From: Methanobacterium_D oryzae
GTDB taxonomy: Archaea; Methanobacteriota; Methanobacteria; Methanobacteriales; Methanobacteriaceae
Length of the DNA: 64,000 nucleotides
Direction: 5' to 3'
Assembly: GCF_050433505.1 (NCBI RefSeq)
Contig: NZ_JBNPXC010000001.1
Coordinates: forward strand, 1,054,001-1,118,000
The translations under genes and the position numbers were made by a program. This document shows, in pieces, positions 17,924-25,372 of this stretch. Within the stretch, counting starts at the first letter, position 1; each line of letters starts with the position of its first letter. The notes below the pieces were generated by a model. It was not told the DNA's origin. It did no database searches and saw nothing but the letters and a program-made list of their open reading frames with translations.

Positions 17924-18332
17924 ATAATCTCCTCTTTCATTTTTATAAGCTAATAATGTATAATATTTTATATGAGGAATTAAAAACCCATATAATACTT
18001 TTAAATCCTTTTATTAATTATGATATCAAATTTAAGCTCTTAGAATATAAGATTACATATCTTCATATTATTTAATTTTATACTACTTTCTTTAAATTTA
18101 TAGTTGAGGTTATGAATGATAAAGAATGATAAATTTTTCATAAAATATTAATTTTTTAGATTCTAATTAAAAATACTAAAATAATTTATTTTGCTTAAAT
18201 TTTCTTTTAAGTAGAATTTTGAAGCCAAAATTTTTATTGATCTTATCATTTAAAAATAATAGGAAAATATTTATGAAATATAATTCCGTGAAGATTTAAG
18301 AGGGTTCTACGAGTACATTTAACTAAATTGAT
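17924..18332. other. Intergenic region between sua5 and the zinc-ribbon gene
   Basis: About 410 bp, very AT-rich, with no ORF that has both a start signal and coding character. It should contain the promoter of the zinc-ribbon gene and the end of the sua5 transcript. No strong dyad was seen. Confidence 0.4.
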
Positions 18333-18941
18333 TTATAAATTAAATTTAGGCATAATTGCACCTTCTCTAATTATTTTAGGTGGGTTTAGGGTCATATCAA
18401 TAACAGTTGAGTGAATTCCATGTTTACATATTCCTGCATCAAGGATTAAATCAACCCTATCATCAAGTTGCTTTAAAATACCATCTACTGCTTCTGGAAT
18501 ATCTTTCCCTGATAAATTAGCGCTTGTAGTTGTAATGGGAAATTCCTTTGAAAGTTCTATACAGACTTTATTATCTGGAATCCTTATACCTATTTTTTCA
18601 CTACCTGCGGTTAAAAGAGAAGGAATATTTTCTTTTTTATTTAAAATTATTGTAAATGGCCCTGGAAGAATTTTTTCAATTATTTTTTCAATCTCTTTAT
18701 TTGTATATGCTATTTTTTTGATTAAACTACTATTAGAAACACAAATAGATATAGGTTTATCTAAGGGGCGCTTTTTAATTTTATAAACTTTTTCTATAGC
18801 TTCAATATCTAATGCATTTGCTCCAATGCCATAAACAGTATCAGTTGGATAAACAATAGCTTTTCCTTCTCTTAAGGTATCAATGGCTATTTTAAGTTTA
18901 TTTTTTTCAGGATTATCTTGATTAATTTTAAGTATTCTCAT
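18333..18941 (-). CDS. sua5: Threonylcarbamoyl-AMP synthase (Sua5/YrdC family)
   Basis: Makes threonylcarbamoyl-AMP for the t6A modification at position 37 of ANN-decoding tRNAs. It has 202 aa, a YrdC domain without the long Sua5 C-terminal domain. Signature pieces are AIVYPTDTVYGIGANA near residue 28, KRPLDKPISI near 57, and TTSANLSGKDIPE near 137. It is divergent from the phospholipid synthase gene. Confidence 0.93.
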   Translation of the reverse strand: MRILKINQDNPEKNKLKIAIDTLREGKAIVYPTDTVYGIGANALDIEAIEKVYKIKKRPLDKPISICVSNSSLIKKIAYTNKEIEKIIEKILPGPFTIILNKKENIPSLLTAGSEKIGIRIPDNKVCIELSKEFPITTTSANLSGKDIPEAVDGILKQLDDRVDLILDAGICKHGIHSTVIDMTLNPPKIIREGAIMPKFNL

Positions 18942-19019
18942 TTCATCATCTTTAAACTTAATTAAATGAATTATATTTTAGGCAAACATATATCTTTGGG
19001 AAATCCTATAGCTATAGGC

Positions 19020-19604
19020 ATGCTTAATAAATTACGGCCACGCATTAAAATTTATATAGATCCTATTGCAGAGAAAATTCACGTTAATCCCAATATTTTG
19101 ACAATAATGGGACTTTTTATGGGTATTTTATCTGCATATATGTTTGCAACTGGAAATCTGCTTGGAGGAGGATTGTTTATATTATTAAGCGGATTTTTTG
19201 ATGTAATTGATGGAGCAGTTGCAAGGAATCATAACTCTCACTCCCATTTTGGTTCAATACTTGACTCAACCACTGATAGATTTACTGATGCATTTGTTCT
19301 AATGGGAATTATATATGGAGGTTTTGTAGATTCTTTCATTGGTTTTTTAGCTATAATTGCATCATTTGGCGTAAGTTATGTTAGGGCGAGAATGGAATCA
19401 GAAGGTGTAAAGGGCGATGTTGGGATAGCAGAAAGAGCAGAAAGACTTTTTATTATAATGATAGGTACATTCTTAAGTTATGCTCTGGGAATGAATATAC
19501 TATTGGAATATGCTATAATTTTAATAGTAATATTGGGATTTTTCACAGTTTTACAGAGATTATATTATGCATGGAATCAATTAAAAGATGTAAAGTCAAA
19601 ATAA
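19020..19604 (+). CDS. Archaetidylinositol phosphate synthase-like CDP-alcohol phosphatidyltransferase
   Basis: Integral membrane enzyme that joins a CDP-activated archaeol to a polar alcohol, probably inositol 1-phosphate. It has 194 aa with several membrane segments. The family motif DGxxAR...G...D...D is present as DGAVARNHNSHSHFGS followed by ILDSTTDRFTD around residues 70-98. ATG at 19020 gives the normal family length and leaves about 78 bp for divergent promoters. An in-frame ATG at 18966 would add 18 unconserved residues. It leads a row of five same-strand genes. Confidence 0.85.
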   Translation: MLNKLRPRIKIYIDPIAEKIHVNPNILTIMGLFMGILSAYMFATGNLLGGGLFILLSGFFDVIDGAVARNHNSHSHFGSILDSTTDRFTDAFVLMGIIYGGFVDSFIGFLAIIASFGVSYVRARMESEGVKGDVGIAERAERLFIIMIGTFLSYALGMNILLEYAIILIVILGFFTVLQRLYYAWNQLKDVKSK

Positions 19605-19619
19605 TATGGAATAAAGATT

Positions 19620-19865
19620 ATGAAAAGTGATTTAGGCACGATAGGGCGTATTGAAAAAGATATTGAACTATTTACAAAAAATATAAAAGAAATAGAATCA
19701 ATAACATTAGATAGTAACGAAAATGAAGTAATTGAGAGAGCTAAAAGTTACTTTGAAGACACAAAATACTATCTTAAAAAGGGAGACCTTATAACTTCGT
19801 TTGGTTGTATAACCTATGCACATGGATTAATTGATGCAATTCGACTTTTACATAATATAATTTGA
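19620..19865 (+). CDS. DUF357 family protein
   Basis: An 81-aa, mostly helical archaeal protein of unknown role. It matches the DUF357 pattern: a charged N-terminal helix (IGRIEKDIELFTKNI), AKSYFEDTKYYLKKGDLITSF, and the end ITYAHGLIDAIRLL. It lies 15 nt after the phospholipid synthase gene and directly before the DUF47 gene, so it is presumably cotranscribed. Confidence 0.85.
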   Translation: MKSDLGTIGRIEKDIELFTKNIKEIESITLDSNENEVIERAKSYFEDTKYYLKKGDLITSFGCITYAHGLIDAIRLLHNII

Positions 19866-19891
19866 CTAATTATAGTAGTAAAGGGATAAAA

Positions 19892-20548
19892 ATGAAGAGA
19901 TTGTTTGGAAAAGAAACCAATGTTGAAAACTATTCTAAACTGCATGTTGAATTAGTATATGGATGTGTTCATCAACTTAAGGAAGTAATGGAACATTTTT
20001 ATGAGCAGAATTTTGATTTAATGGATGATGAAGTTGAAGAAATAACCAGGATTGAACATGAAGCAGATGAAATCAGACGTAAAATGGAAATAGAATTTTA
20101 TCAAGGAGCATTTTTACCTTTTGACAGAGAAGATAGAATAGTTCTCGCAGAGCTTGTAGATGCTGTAGCGGATGCCACTCAATCTGCTGCGTATGCAATA
20201 TCTCTCGGAAAAATCAAATTTCCAAAAATCTTTAAAGATGACTTTGTCGAACTTGTGGAAGCATCATGCGAGGCAGTTTCGGTACTTAGAGAGTCTGTAA
20301 AAATGCTTGATACTGATTTAAGAGTTGCTTTAGATAAAGCACATGAAGTAGAAGAGAAAGAAGAAGCAGGGGATAAAATAGAAAGAAAAATTATCCCTAA
20401 ACTTTATGATGCATATAGAAATAATGAAATAGGCATTTTAACATTTATAGAACTTAAAGATATAACTCAAAAAATTGGTAATATTGCAGATCGTTCAGAA
20501 GATGCATCTGATCGCGTGCCCATCATGGTAGCAAAAAGAAAAGGGTGA
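19892..20548 (+). CDS. PhoU-like DUF47 protein (TIGR00153 family)
   Basis: A 218-aa all-helical protein of the DUF47 group, related to the phosphate regulator PhoU. Such proteins often accompany Pit phosphate transporters, but no transporter gene is in this window. Two repeats of a helical motif with acidic metal-binding stretches are seen: EITRIEHEADEIRRKME near residue 50 and EEKEEAGDKIERKI near 150. DITQKIGNIADRSEDASDRV is close to the end. ATG at 19892 is preferred over an in-frame TTG at 19862, which overlaps the DUF357 gene. Confidence 0.85.
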   Translation: MKRLFGKETNVENYSKLHVELVYGCVHQLKEVMEHFYEQNFDLMDDEVEEITRIEHEADEIRRKMEIEFYQGAFLPFDREDRIVLAELVDAVADATQSAAYAISLGKIKFPKIFKDDFVELVEASCEAVSVLRESVKMLDTDLRVALDKAHEVEEKEEAGDKIERKIIPKLYDAYRNNEIGILTFIELKDITQKIGNIADRSEDASDRVPIMVAKRKG

Positions 20549-20594
20549 ATGAATTCCATTTGAGATATAATTTATTAAATATTTATTTATTTTC

Positions 20595-21275
20595 ATGGAA
20601 ATTAATAAAGACAAACTTAAAGAAGCTGCATATGATCTAAGATTTCTTCTTAACAGAGGTTATAGAAAAAAGAATGCATTAACTTTTGTTGCAAATAAAT
20701 ACGTGCTTTTTAAACATGAAAGAAACTATTTGGCACGATCTATTTTTAGAGACGCAATATCAGAGTCCAGAAGAAAAAAAATCATCAATCTTTCTGAAAT
20801 TAAGAATAAATTAGTAATATTGGATGGATATAATGTTCTAATCACTGTTGAAAGCATATGTAGAAAAGATTACGATTCTCTTGTTATTTCTGATGACTGT
20901 GTTTTAAGGGATTTAAATGCTGTATTTGGAAAATATACTTTCAATGATTGTACAGAAAAAGCATTAACTAACATTATGTTACTTCTAGAAAAATATAATC
21001 CTTCATTTGTTATTTTTTTCTTTGATAGTCCTGTAAGTTTTAGTGGAAAATTAGCTAACTTGGCTAATGAACTCATGAGTCATTATAAAATTCTAGGACA
21101 CGCTAATATTTCAAAAAATGTTGATTATGAAATTGTAGAACTATCAAAGGCAAGAGAAGGAATAATTGCATCAAGTGATAGCGTAATAATTGATAAAGTA
21201 GATAAAATTGTAGATATACCTTATAATATACTGAAAATGCAGAAAAATACATATATTGACAAATTAAAACAATAA
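20595..21275 (+). CDS. DUF434/DUF5616-type protein
   Basis: A 226-aa protein conserved in methanogens. Residues 1-60 are a basic helical DUF434 region (AAYDLRFLLNRGYRKKNALTFVANKY). The rest begins VILDGYNVLITVES and contains VIFFFDSPVSFSG and IIASSDSVIIDK. These acid residues at strand ends look like a PIN/NYN-type fold, so a nuclease is possible (inference). Weak SD. It follows the DUF47 gene by about 45 bp. Confidence 0.75.
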   Translation: MEINKDKLKEAAYDLRFLLNRGYRKKNALTFVANKYVLFKHERNYLARSIFRDAISESRRKKIINLSEIKNKLVILDGYNVLITVESICRKDYDSLVISDDCVLRDLNAVFGKYTFNDCTEKALTNIMLLLEKYNPSFVIFFFDSPVSFSGKLANLANELMSHYKILGHANISKNVDYEIVELSKAREGIIASSDSVIIDKVDKIVDIPYNILKMQKNTYIDKLKQ

Positions 21276-21380
21276 AAACTAAACATATTATTTAAAATTA
21301 AATGAAGTAAGAAAAGAATATAGGTTATAATAATAAAAATTAAAATATAATTGTTATAATTATATAAAAATGGTGATATT

Positions 21381-21725
21381 ATGGAACCTGATAATGAATT
21401 ATATGCAGAGAAAGTTGGAGAAGAACTAAAATCAAGAATGGAATGGTTTAAACAAGCTCTTGAAGATGATACGAAACGAGAAGAATTACATGATAATATT
21501 CAAGGCTCAGAAATACTTATAAGGCTTGAGATTTTCTTGCCATCAGACAATCCTGAAGATTTTGTAGATGGATTGTATCTATACATTGATAACAGCGGAG
21601 AAATAGTAGATGCAGATTATTATTTTAGAGATGCATGTGATGGTGCAATGACAAGATTAGATGATGAAGATCTGCAAATTGTTAAAGATTTATTTCAGGA
21701 TGCATTTTCTCTTGAAATAGAATAA
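21381..21725 (+). CDS. Acidic protein of unknown function
   Basis: A 114-aa soluble protein rich in Asp and Glu, not recognised. Predicted helices at the ends (EKVGEELKSRMEWFKQALEDD and LDDEDLQIVKDLFQDAF) flank a strand-rich centre (ILIRLEIFLPSDNPEDFVDGLYLYIDNSGEIVD). The start is supported by GGTGAT 5 nt upstream of the ATG. A hairpin downstream (21742-21774) suggests the transcript ends here. Confidence 0.65.
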   Translation: MEPDNELYAEKVGEELKSRMEWFKQALEDDTKREELHDNIQGSEILIRLEIFLPSDNPEDFVDGLYLYIDNSGEIVDADYYFRDACDGAMTRLDDEDLQIVKDLFQDAFSLEIE

Positions 21726-21741
21726 TAAATTTTTAATTCAT

Positions 21742-21774
21742 TGGCTTCAGTTAATTAGTTCTATTTAGAAGCCA
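21742..21774 (+). terminator. Hairpin downstream of the acidic protein gene
   Basis: TGGCTTC (21742-21748) pairs perfectly with GAAGCCA (21768-21774) around a 19-nt loop, 17 bp after the stop codon. There is no long T run directly after it, so a terminator is likely but not certain. Confidence 0.4.
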
Positions 21775-22211
21775 TTAACTCCCTTTTAACAATTTAATGT
21801 TACTTTTTAAAAATGTAATTATTGTCTATTTTAAATATCTTTAAAAGACTGAAAAGATTGGAGAATATTTAATATTAATTGGGGAATAATTATGGAAAAA
21901 TTACTAATATGGCTTCTTTAAATAAAAAGACCCGTGAACTTGGTAATTTAATTATAAAAAAACTTAAAATTATATAAAAAATAAATTCAAATTGGATTAT
22001 GTTCTAATATTTAATATAATTTGTAATGTTATGTGCTAAATGTATAAAGTAATATAGAAAAATGAACATAATTATGTGTATAACATTTGAAAATTAAAAT
22101 GATCCAAAAATGATCTGGTAATATACCCTAAACATTAAAAAACCCATTCAAATTAAAAGTTAAATTATCTCAAATTATACTTTGATTAAATAATATTTTT
22201 GGTATAAAATA
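21775..22211. other. Intergenic region before the NYN-domain gene
   Basis: About 440 bp of very AT-rich DNA. The only start-like signal leads a 9-codon reading frame at about 21892. No RNA gene was recognised. It presumably carries the promoter of the NYN/PLP/rtcA genes. Confidence 0.4.
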
Positions 22212-22223
22212 TGGAGGATGAAA

Positions 22224-22754
22224 ATGCGTAGTTTCGAAAAACTGACATCCCTAAAGGATTACATTCCTTTAAAAAGAAGGGAATCAGGTGGAAAAAACAT
22301 AGGTCTTCTTGTAGATGGACCTAATATGTTGAGAAAAGAATTCAGCCTTAATCTTGACCTTGTAAGACAAATTATATCTGAATATGGTGATATGAGGGTT
22401 GGTAAAGTATTATTAAATCAATACGCCTCAGATAAACTTATAGAAGCAATTGTAAATCAGGGATTTACTCCTGTTGTTGTTGCCGGTGATACTGATGTTT
22501 ATATGGCTGTTGAAGCCATGGAATTAATTTATAATCCTAATATTGATGTTATTGCTCTTATGACTCGTGATGCTGATTTTTTACCTATTATCAATAAGGC
22601 AAAAGAAAATGGAAAAGAAACAATTGTTATCGGGGCTGAACCTGGATTCAGCGCAGCACTACAGAACTCCTCAGATCATGCCATTACTTTAAAAGCGGAA
22701 AATAATAAAGGCAAACCCAATAATCATAGCGCTAGGGAAGATAATGCTTATTAA
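22224..22754 (+). CDS. NYN (LabA/DUF88-like) putative nuclease, TIGR00288-like
   Basis: A 176-aa NYN-domain protein of the PIN-like nuclease superfamily. Conserved acidic positions are visible in NIGLLVDGPNMLRKEF near residue 27, VAGDTDVYMAVEAMELI near 90 and ALMTRDADFLPIINKAKENGKETIVIG near 115. It probably cleaves or processes RNA; the target is unknown. ATG 22224 is preferred to ATG 22218 because GGAGG (22213-22217) needs the longer spacing. Its end overlaps the next gene by 11 nt, indicating coupling. Confidence 0.8.
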   Translation: MRSFEKLTSLKDYIPLKRRESGGKNIGLLVDGPNMLRKEFSLNLDLVRQIISEYGDMRVGKVLLNQYASDKLIEAIVNQGFTPVVVAGDTDVYMAVEAMELIYNPNIDVIALMTRDADFLPIINKAKENGKETIVIGAEPGFSAALQNSSDHAITLKAENNKGKPNNHSAREDNAY

Positions 22755-23916
22755 TTCTCCAGTTGACGAAGTAAAAAAAAGAGAAAATTCACTTAAGATA
22801 ATTAATTCTATTTTAAAAAAGTATGGAAGAGAAGATCTTTATGACCTTACCGGTCTTGGCGGAGGTTTTAAACTTAATAAGGAAGATATGGATCTCCTTG
22901 AAACTTATGCTGGTCCTGCAGTATTTGAAGATCAGTTACAAGATGCAGGAAAAAAACATCTTGGCGGGGAAAAAATACTGGCTTTTAATAGAACCACTGC
23001 AGGAATCCTTGCAACTATTTTAGCCCTTGTAAAACCTGGCGATGAAGTTATTCACTATTTGCCAAAATTACCATCCCATCCATCTATACCAAGAAGTACG
23101 GAACTTGTTGGAGCTTCTTATAAAGAATTTGATAATATTGATGAATTTAAAGTCCAGGATAACACTTCACTTGTTATTATAACTGGTTCTACAATGGATC
23201 ATGATATAATAAAAGAAGAAGAATTTTTTAAGATAATTGATATTTCAAAATCAAAAAACATACCAGTATTTGTAGATGACGCATCAGGGGCAAGATTAAG
23301 AACTACACTTTATAATCAACCTAAAGCAATAGATATGGGTGCTGATATTGCAATAACTAGCACAGATAAGTTAATGAATGGCCCAAGAGCAGGTTTAATG
23401 GCCGGAAAAGGAGAAATTATTGATTTAATTAAATCAAAAGCTCACCAATTCGGTCTTGAAGCCCAAGCATCTACGGTTGTAGGAATCATAAGGGCAATCG
23501 AAAGTTTTAATGGAAAGAAAATGTTAGATGCATTCAGTAAAAAACATGAAGTTTATGGGGCTCTTAAAAAAGATTTTACAAATATTAAAGAAACTCCAAC
23601 AGGAATAATGATTTCTGCAGAAGATTTAGCGGAAGAATTAAAACAAAAAGGTGTAAAAACGGAAGCTACACCAGACGATATTGCATGCGTATTTGCAGTC
23701 CTTATCCTTAGAAATTACCATATTTTAACAATTCCAGCAGTTGGAATGCCCGGTGCATCTGCGACATTGAGAATAGACCTTGCATCTAACGATGCCGAAC
23801 GAGTTGAGGTTGATTATATTGTAAAGGCATTAGTTGAATCATTTTCACATCTAAAAGAAATTATAGATTATAGATCTGCATGCAGAACTCTTTTATATGA
23901 AAATGGGCTTGAATAA
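22744..23916 (+). CDS. PLP enzyme of the MJ0158/SelA-like family
   Basis: A 390-aa fold-type I PLP enzyme similar to selenocysteine synthase SelA and to M. jannaschii MJ0158. PLP-site features are FNRTTAGILATILAL near residue 81, VDDASGARLRT near 178 and TSTDKLMNGPRAG near 205, where the lysine should bind PLP. MJ0158-type proteins are, as I recall, not proven Sec synthases, and no selenocysteine genes are seen here, so the substrate is open. It is translationally coupled to the NYN gene. Confidence 0.8.
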   Translation: MLINSPVDEVKKRENSLKIINSILKKYGREDLYDLTGLGGGFKLNKEDMDLLETYAGPAVFEDQLQDAGKKHLGGEKILAFNRTTAGILATILALVKPGDEVIHYLPKLPSHPSIPRSTELVGASYKEFDNIDEFKVQDNTSLVIITGSTMDHDIIKEEEFFKIIDISKSKNIPVFVDDASGARLRTTLYNQPKAIDMGADIAITSTDKLMNGPRAGLMAGKGEIIDLIKSKAHQFGLEAQASTVVGIIRAIESFNGKKMLDAFSKKHEVYGALKKDFTNIKETPTGIMISAEDLAEELKQKGVKTEATPDDIACVFAVLILRNYHILTIPAVGMPGASATLRIDLASNDAERVEVDYIVKALVESFSHLKEIIDYRSACRTLLYENGLE

Positions 23917-23972
23917 CTTCAAAAACGTATTATTTAATTTTTTTTAATTAAAGAAAAATAATCGGTGATCTT

Positions 23973-24989
23973 ATGATAGAAATTGATGGATCATATGGAG
24001 AAGGTGGAGGAGCTATTGTCCGAAATGCAATTGCACTTTCTGCTTTAACTTTAAAACCAATAAATATTAAAAATATACGTGCAAATAGGCCAAAACCAGG
24101 ATTAATGCCCCAACATTTCAACTCTATCAAAGCTGTTGCACAATTATCAGGAGCTAAATGCGATAAATTAAATGTAGGTTCCAGTGAAATCTTATTTGAG
24201 CCTAGAAAAATTGAAGGGGGCCAATTTGAAATTGATATTAAAACTGCTGGAAGCATTACAATGGTTCTTCAAGCATTTATGATTCCTGCAGCTTTTGCTA
24301 ATGCTAAAGTTGAAATCACCATTAAGGGCGGAACTGATGTTAGATGGTCTCCTCCAGTGGATTACTTGCAAAATGTAACATTAAAAATACGGGAACACAT
24401 AGGATTCAATGCAAAAGTAGATTTAATACGCAGGGGACATTACCCTCGTGGTGGAGGATTTGTAAAAGTTACAATAAATCCGGTTAAAAAATTAAAACCC
24501 TTTAGTTTTTTAGATCTGGAAATAGATAAAATAAAGGGAATATCACATGCAGTAAAATTACCAGAGCATGTTGCAATAAGGCAAGCTGAAAGTGCAGAAA
24601 AAGTACTTAAAGCAAAGGGATTCGATGCTGAAATTGAAATTGAACATTCAGATGACACTTTAGGTCCAGGATCAGGAATTGTTCTTTGGACTGAAGGGAA
24701 TTCAAGAGTTGGGGGAAGTTCAATTGGAGAACGTGGTGTAAGAGCTGAAAAGGTAGGCAAAAAAGCAGCTGATGAACTTTTATATCATATATCAAAGGGT
24801 GCAGCTCTTGACCGATATATGGGTGATCAGATCATTCCATATATGGCAATAGCAGGTAATTCTAAAATAAAAACAGCAGAACTAACAAATCATGCAGTTA
24901 CCAATATTTATATTGCTGAAAAAATAATGAATAAGAAATTTAATATTGAGGGTAAACTGGGCGGTATTGCAACTATTCAAGTTTATTAA
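23973..24989 (+). CDS. rtcA: RNA 3'-terminal phosphate cyclase
   Basis: Converts RNA 3'-phosphate ends to 2',3'-cyclic phosphates with ATP. It has 338 aa, the usual length. The N-terminal signature IDGSYGEGGGAIVRNAIALS and the RANRPKPGL block are both present; RRGHYPRGGGF near residue 150 and the C-terminal NHAVTNIYIAEK, holding the adenylated His region, complete the family pattern. GGTGAT precedes the ATG. It follows two genes that may also act on RNA. Confidence 0.96.
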   Translation: MIEIDGSYGEGGGAIVRNAIALSALTLKPINIKNIRANRPKPGLMPQHFNSIKAVAQLSGAKCDKLNVGSSEILFEPRKIEGGQFEIDIKTAGSITMVLQAFMIPAAFANAKVEITIKGGTDVRWSPPVDYLQNVTLKIREHIGFNAKVDLIRRGHYPRGGGFVKVTINPVKKLKPFSFLDLEIDKIKGISHAVKLPEHVAIRQAESAEKVLKAKGFDAEIEIEHSDDTLGPGSGIVLWTEGNSRVGGSSIGERGVRAEKVGKKAADELLYHISKGAALDRYMGDQIIPYMAIAGNSKIKTAELTNHAVTNIYIAEKIMNKKFNIEGKLGGIATIQVY

Positions 24990-25372
24990 TCACTAATAGG
25001 TTCAAAATTATATTCAAAACTTTATTTTGTCAATACGTGGACTAGGCTGGCTGAGATCAATAAATATAATAATTTTATTGAAAGTCTTGAAACATATCAA
25101 ACTTTCAAAATTTGAATAAGAATGTTTTATCATTATATTCTCATTTTTAATAATAAGATAGTAAATAGGAATTTATATATTAAAATTTATCCATAATATA
25201 ATAACAAGATTGATTTTTTATGATTTGTTTAAAATGTTTTAAAATGAGTTTAGGACAAAAAACGCATTTAACCCCTTTAGGTCAATAAATGTTAAGAATA
25301 TATTTGAATGTGATTTGAAAAATTAAACCATAACTTATTAATCAGAGGTAAATATGTGAAGGATGGTTATGA
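24990..25372. other. Intergenic region upstream of the histidine kinase, with candidate promoter
   Basis: About 380 bp. TTGAAAG (25078-25084) and CTTTCAA (25102-25108) form a 7-bp dyad that could end rtcA transcription. TTTATATAT at 25172-25180 is the best TATA candidate for the kinase and would give a leader of about 170 nt. No gene was seen. Confidence 0.4.

Noticed and set aside
21892..21921. Nine-codon ORF after GGGGAATAATT
   Set aside because: Too short and without neighbouring structure to call a leader peptide.
22744..23916. Selenocysteine synthase (selA)
   Set aside because: The protein is SelA-like, but archaea make Sec-tRNA by another route and no selenocysteine genes are nearby; I keep the neutral MJ0158-like call.
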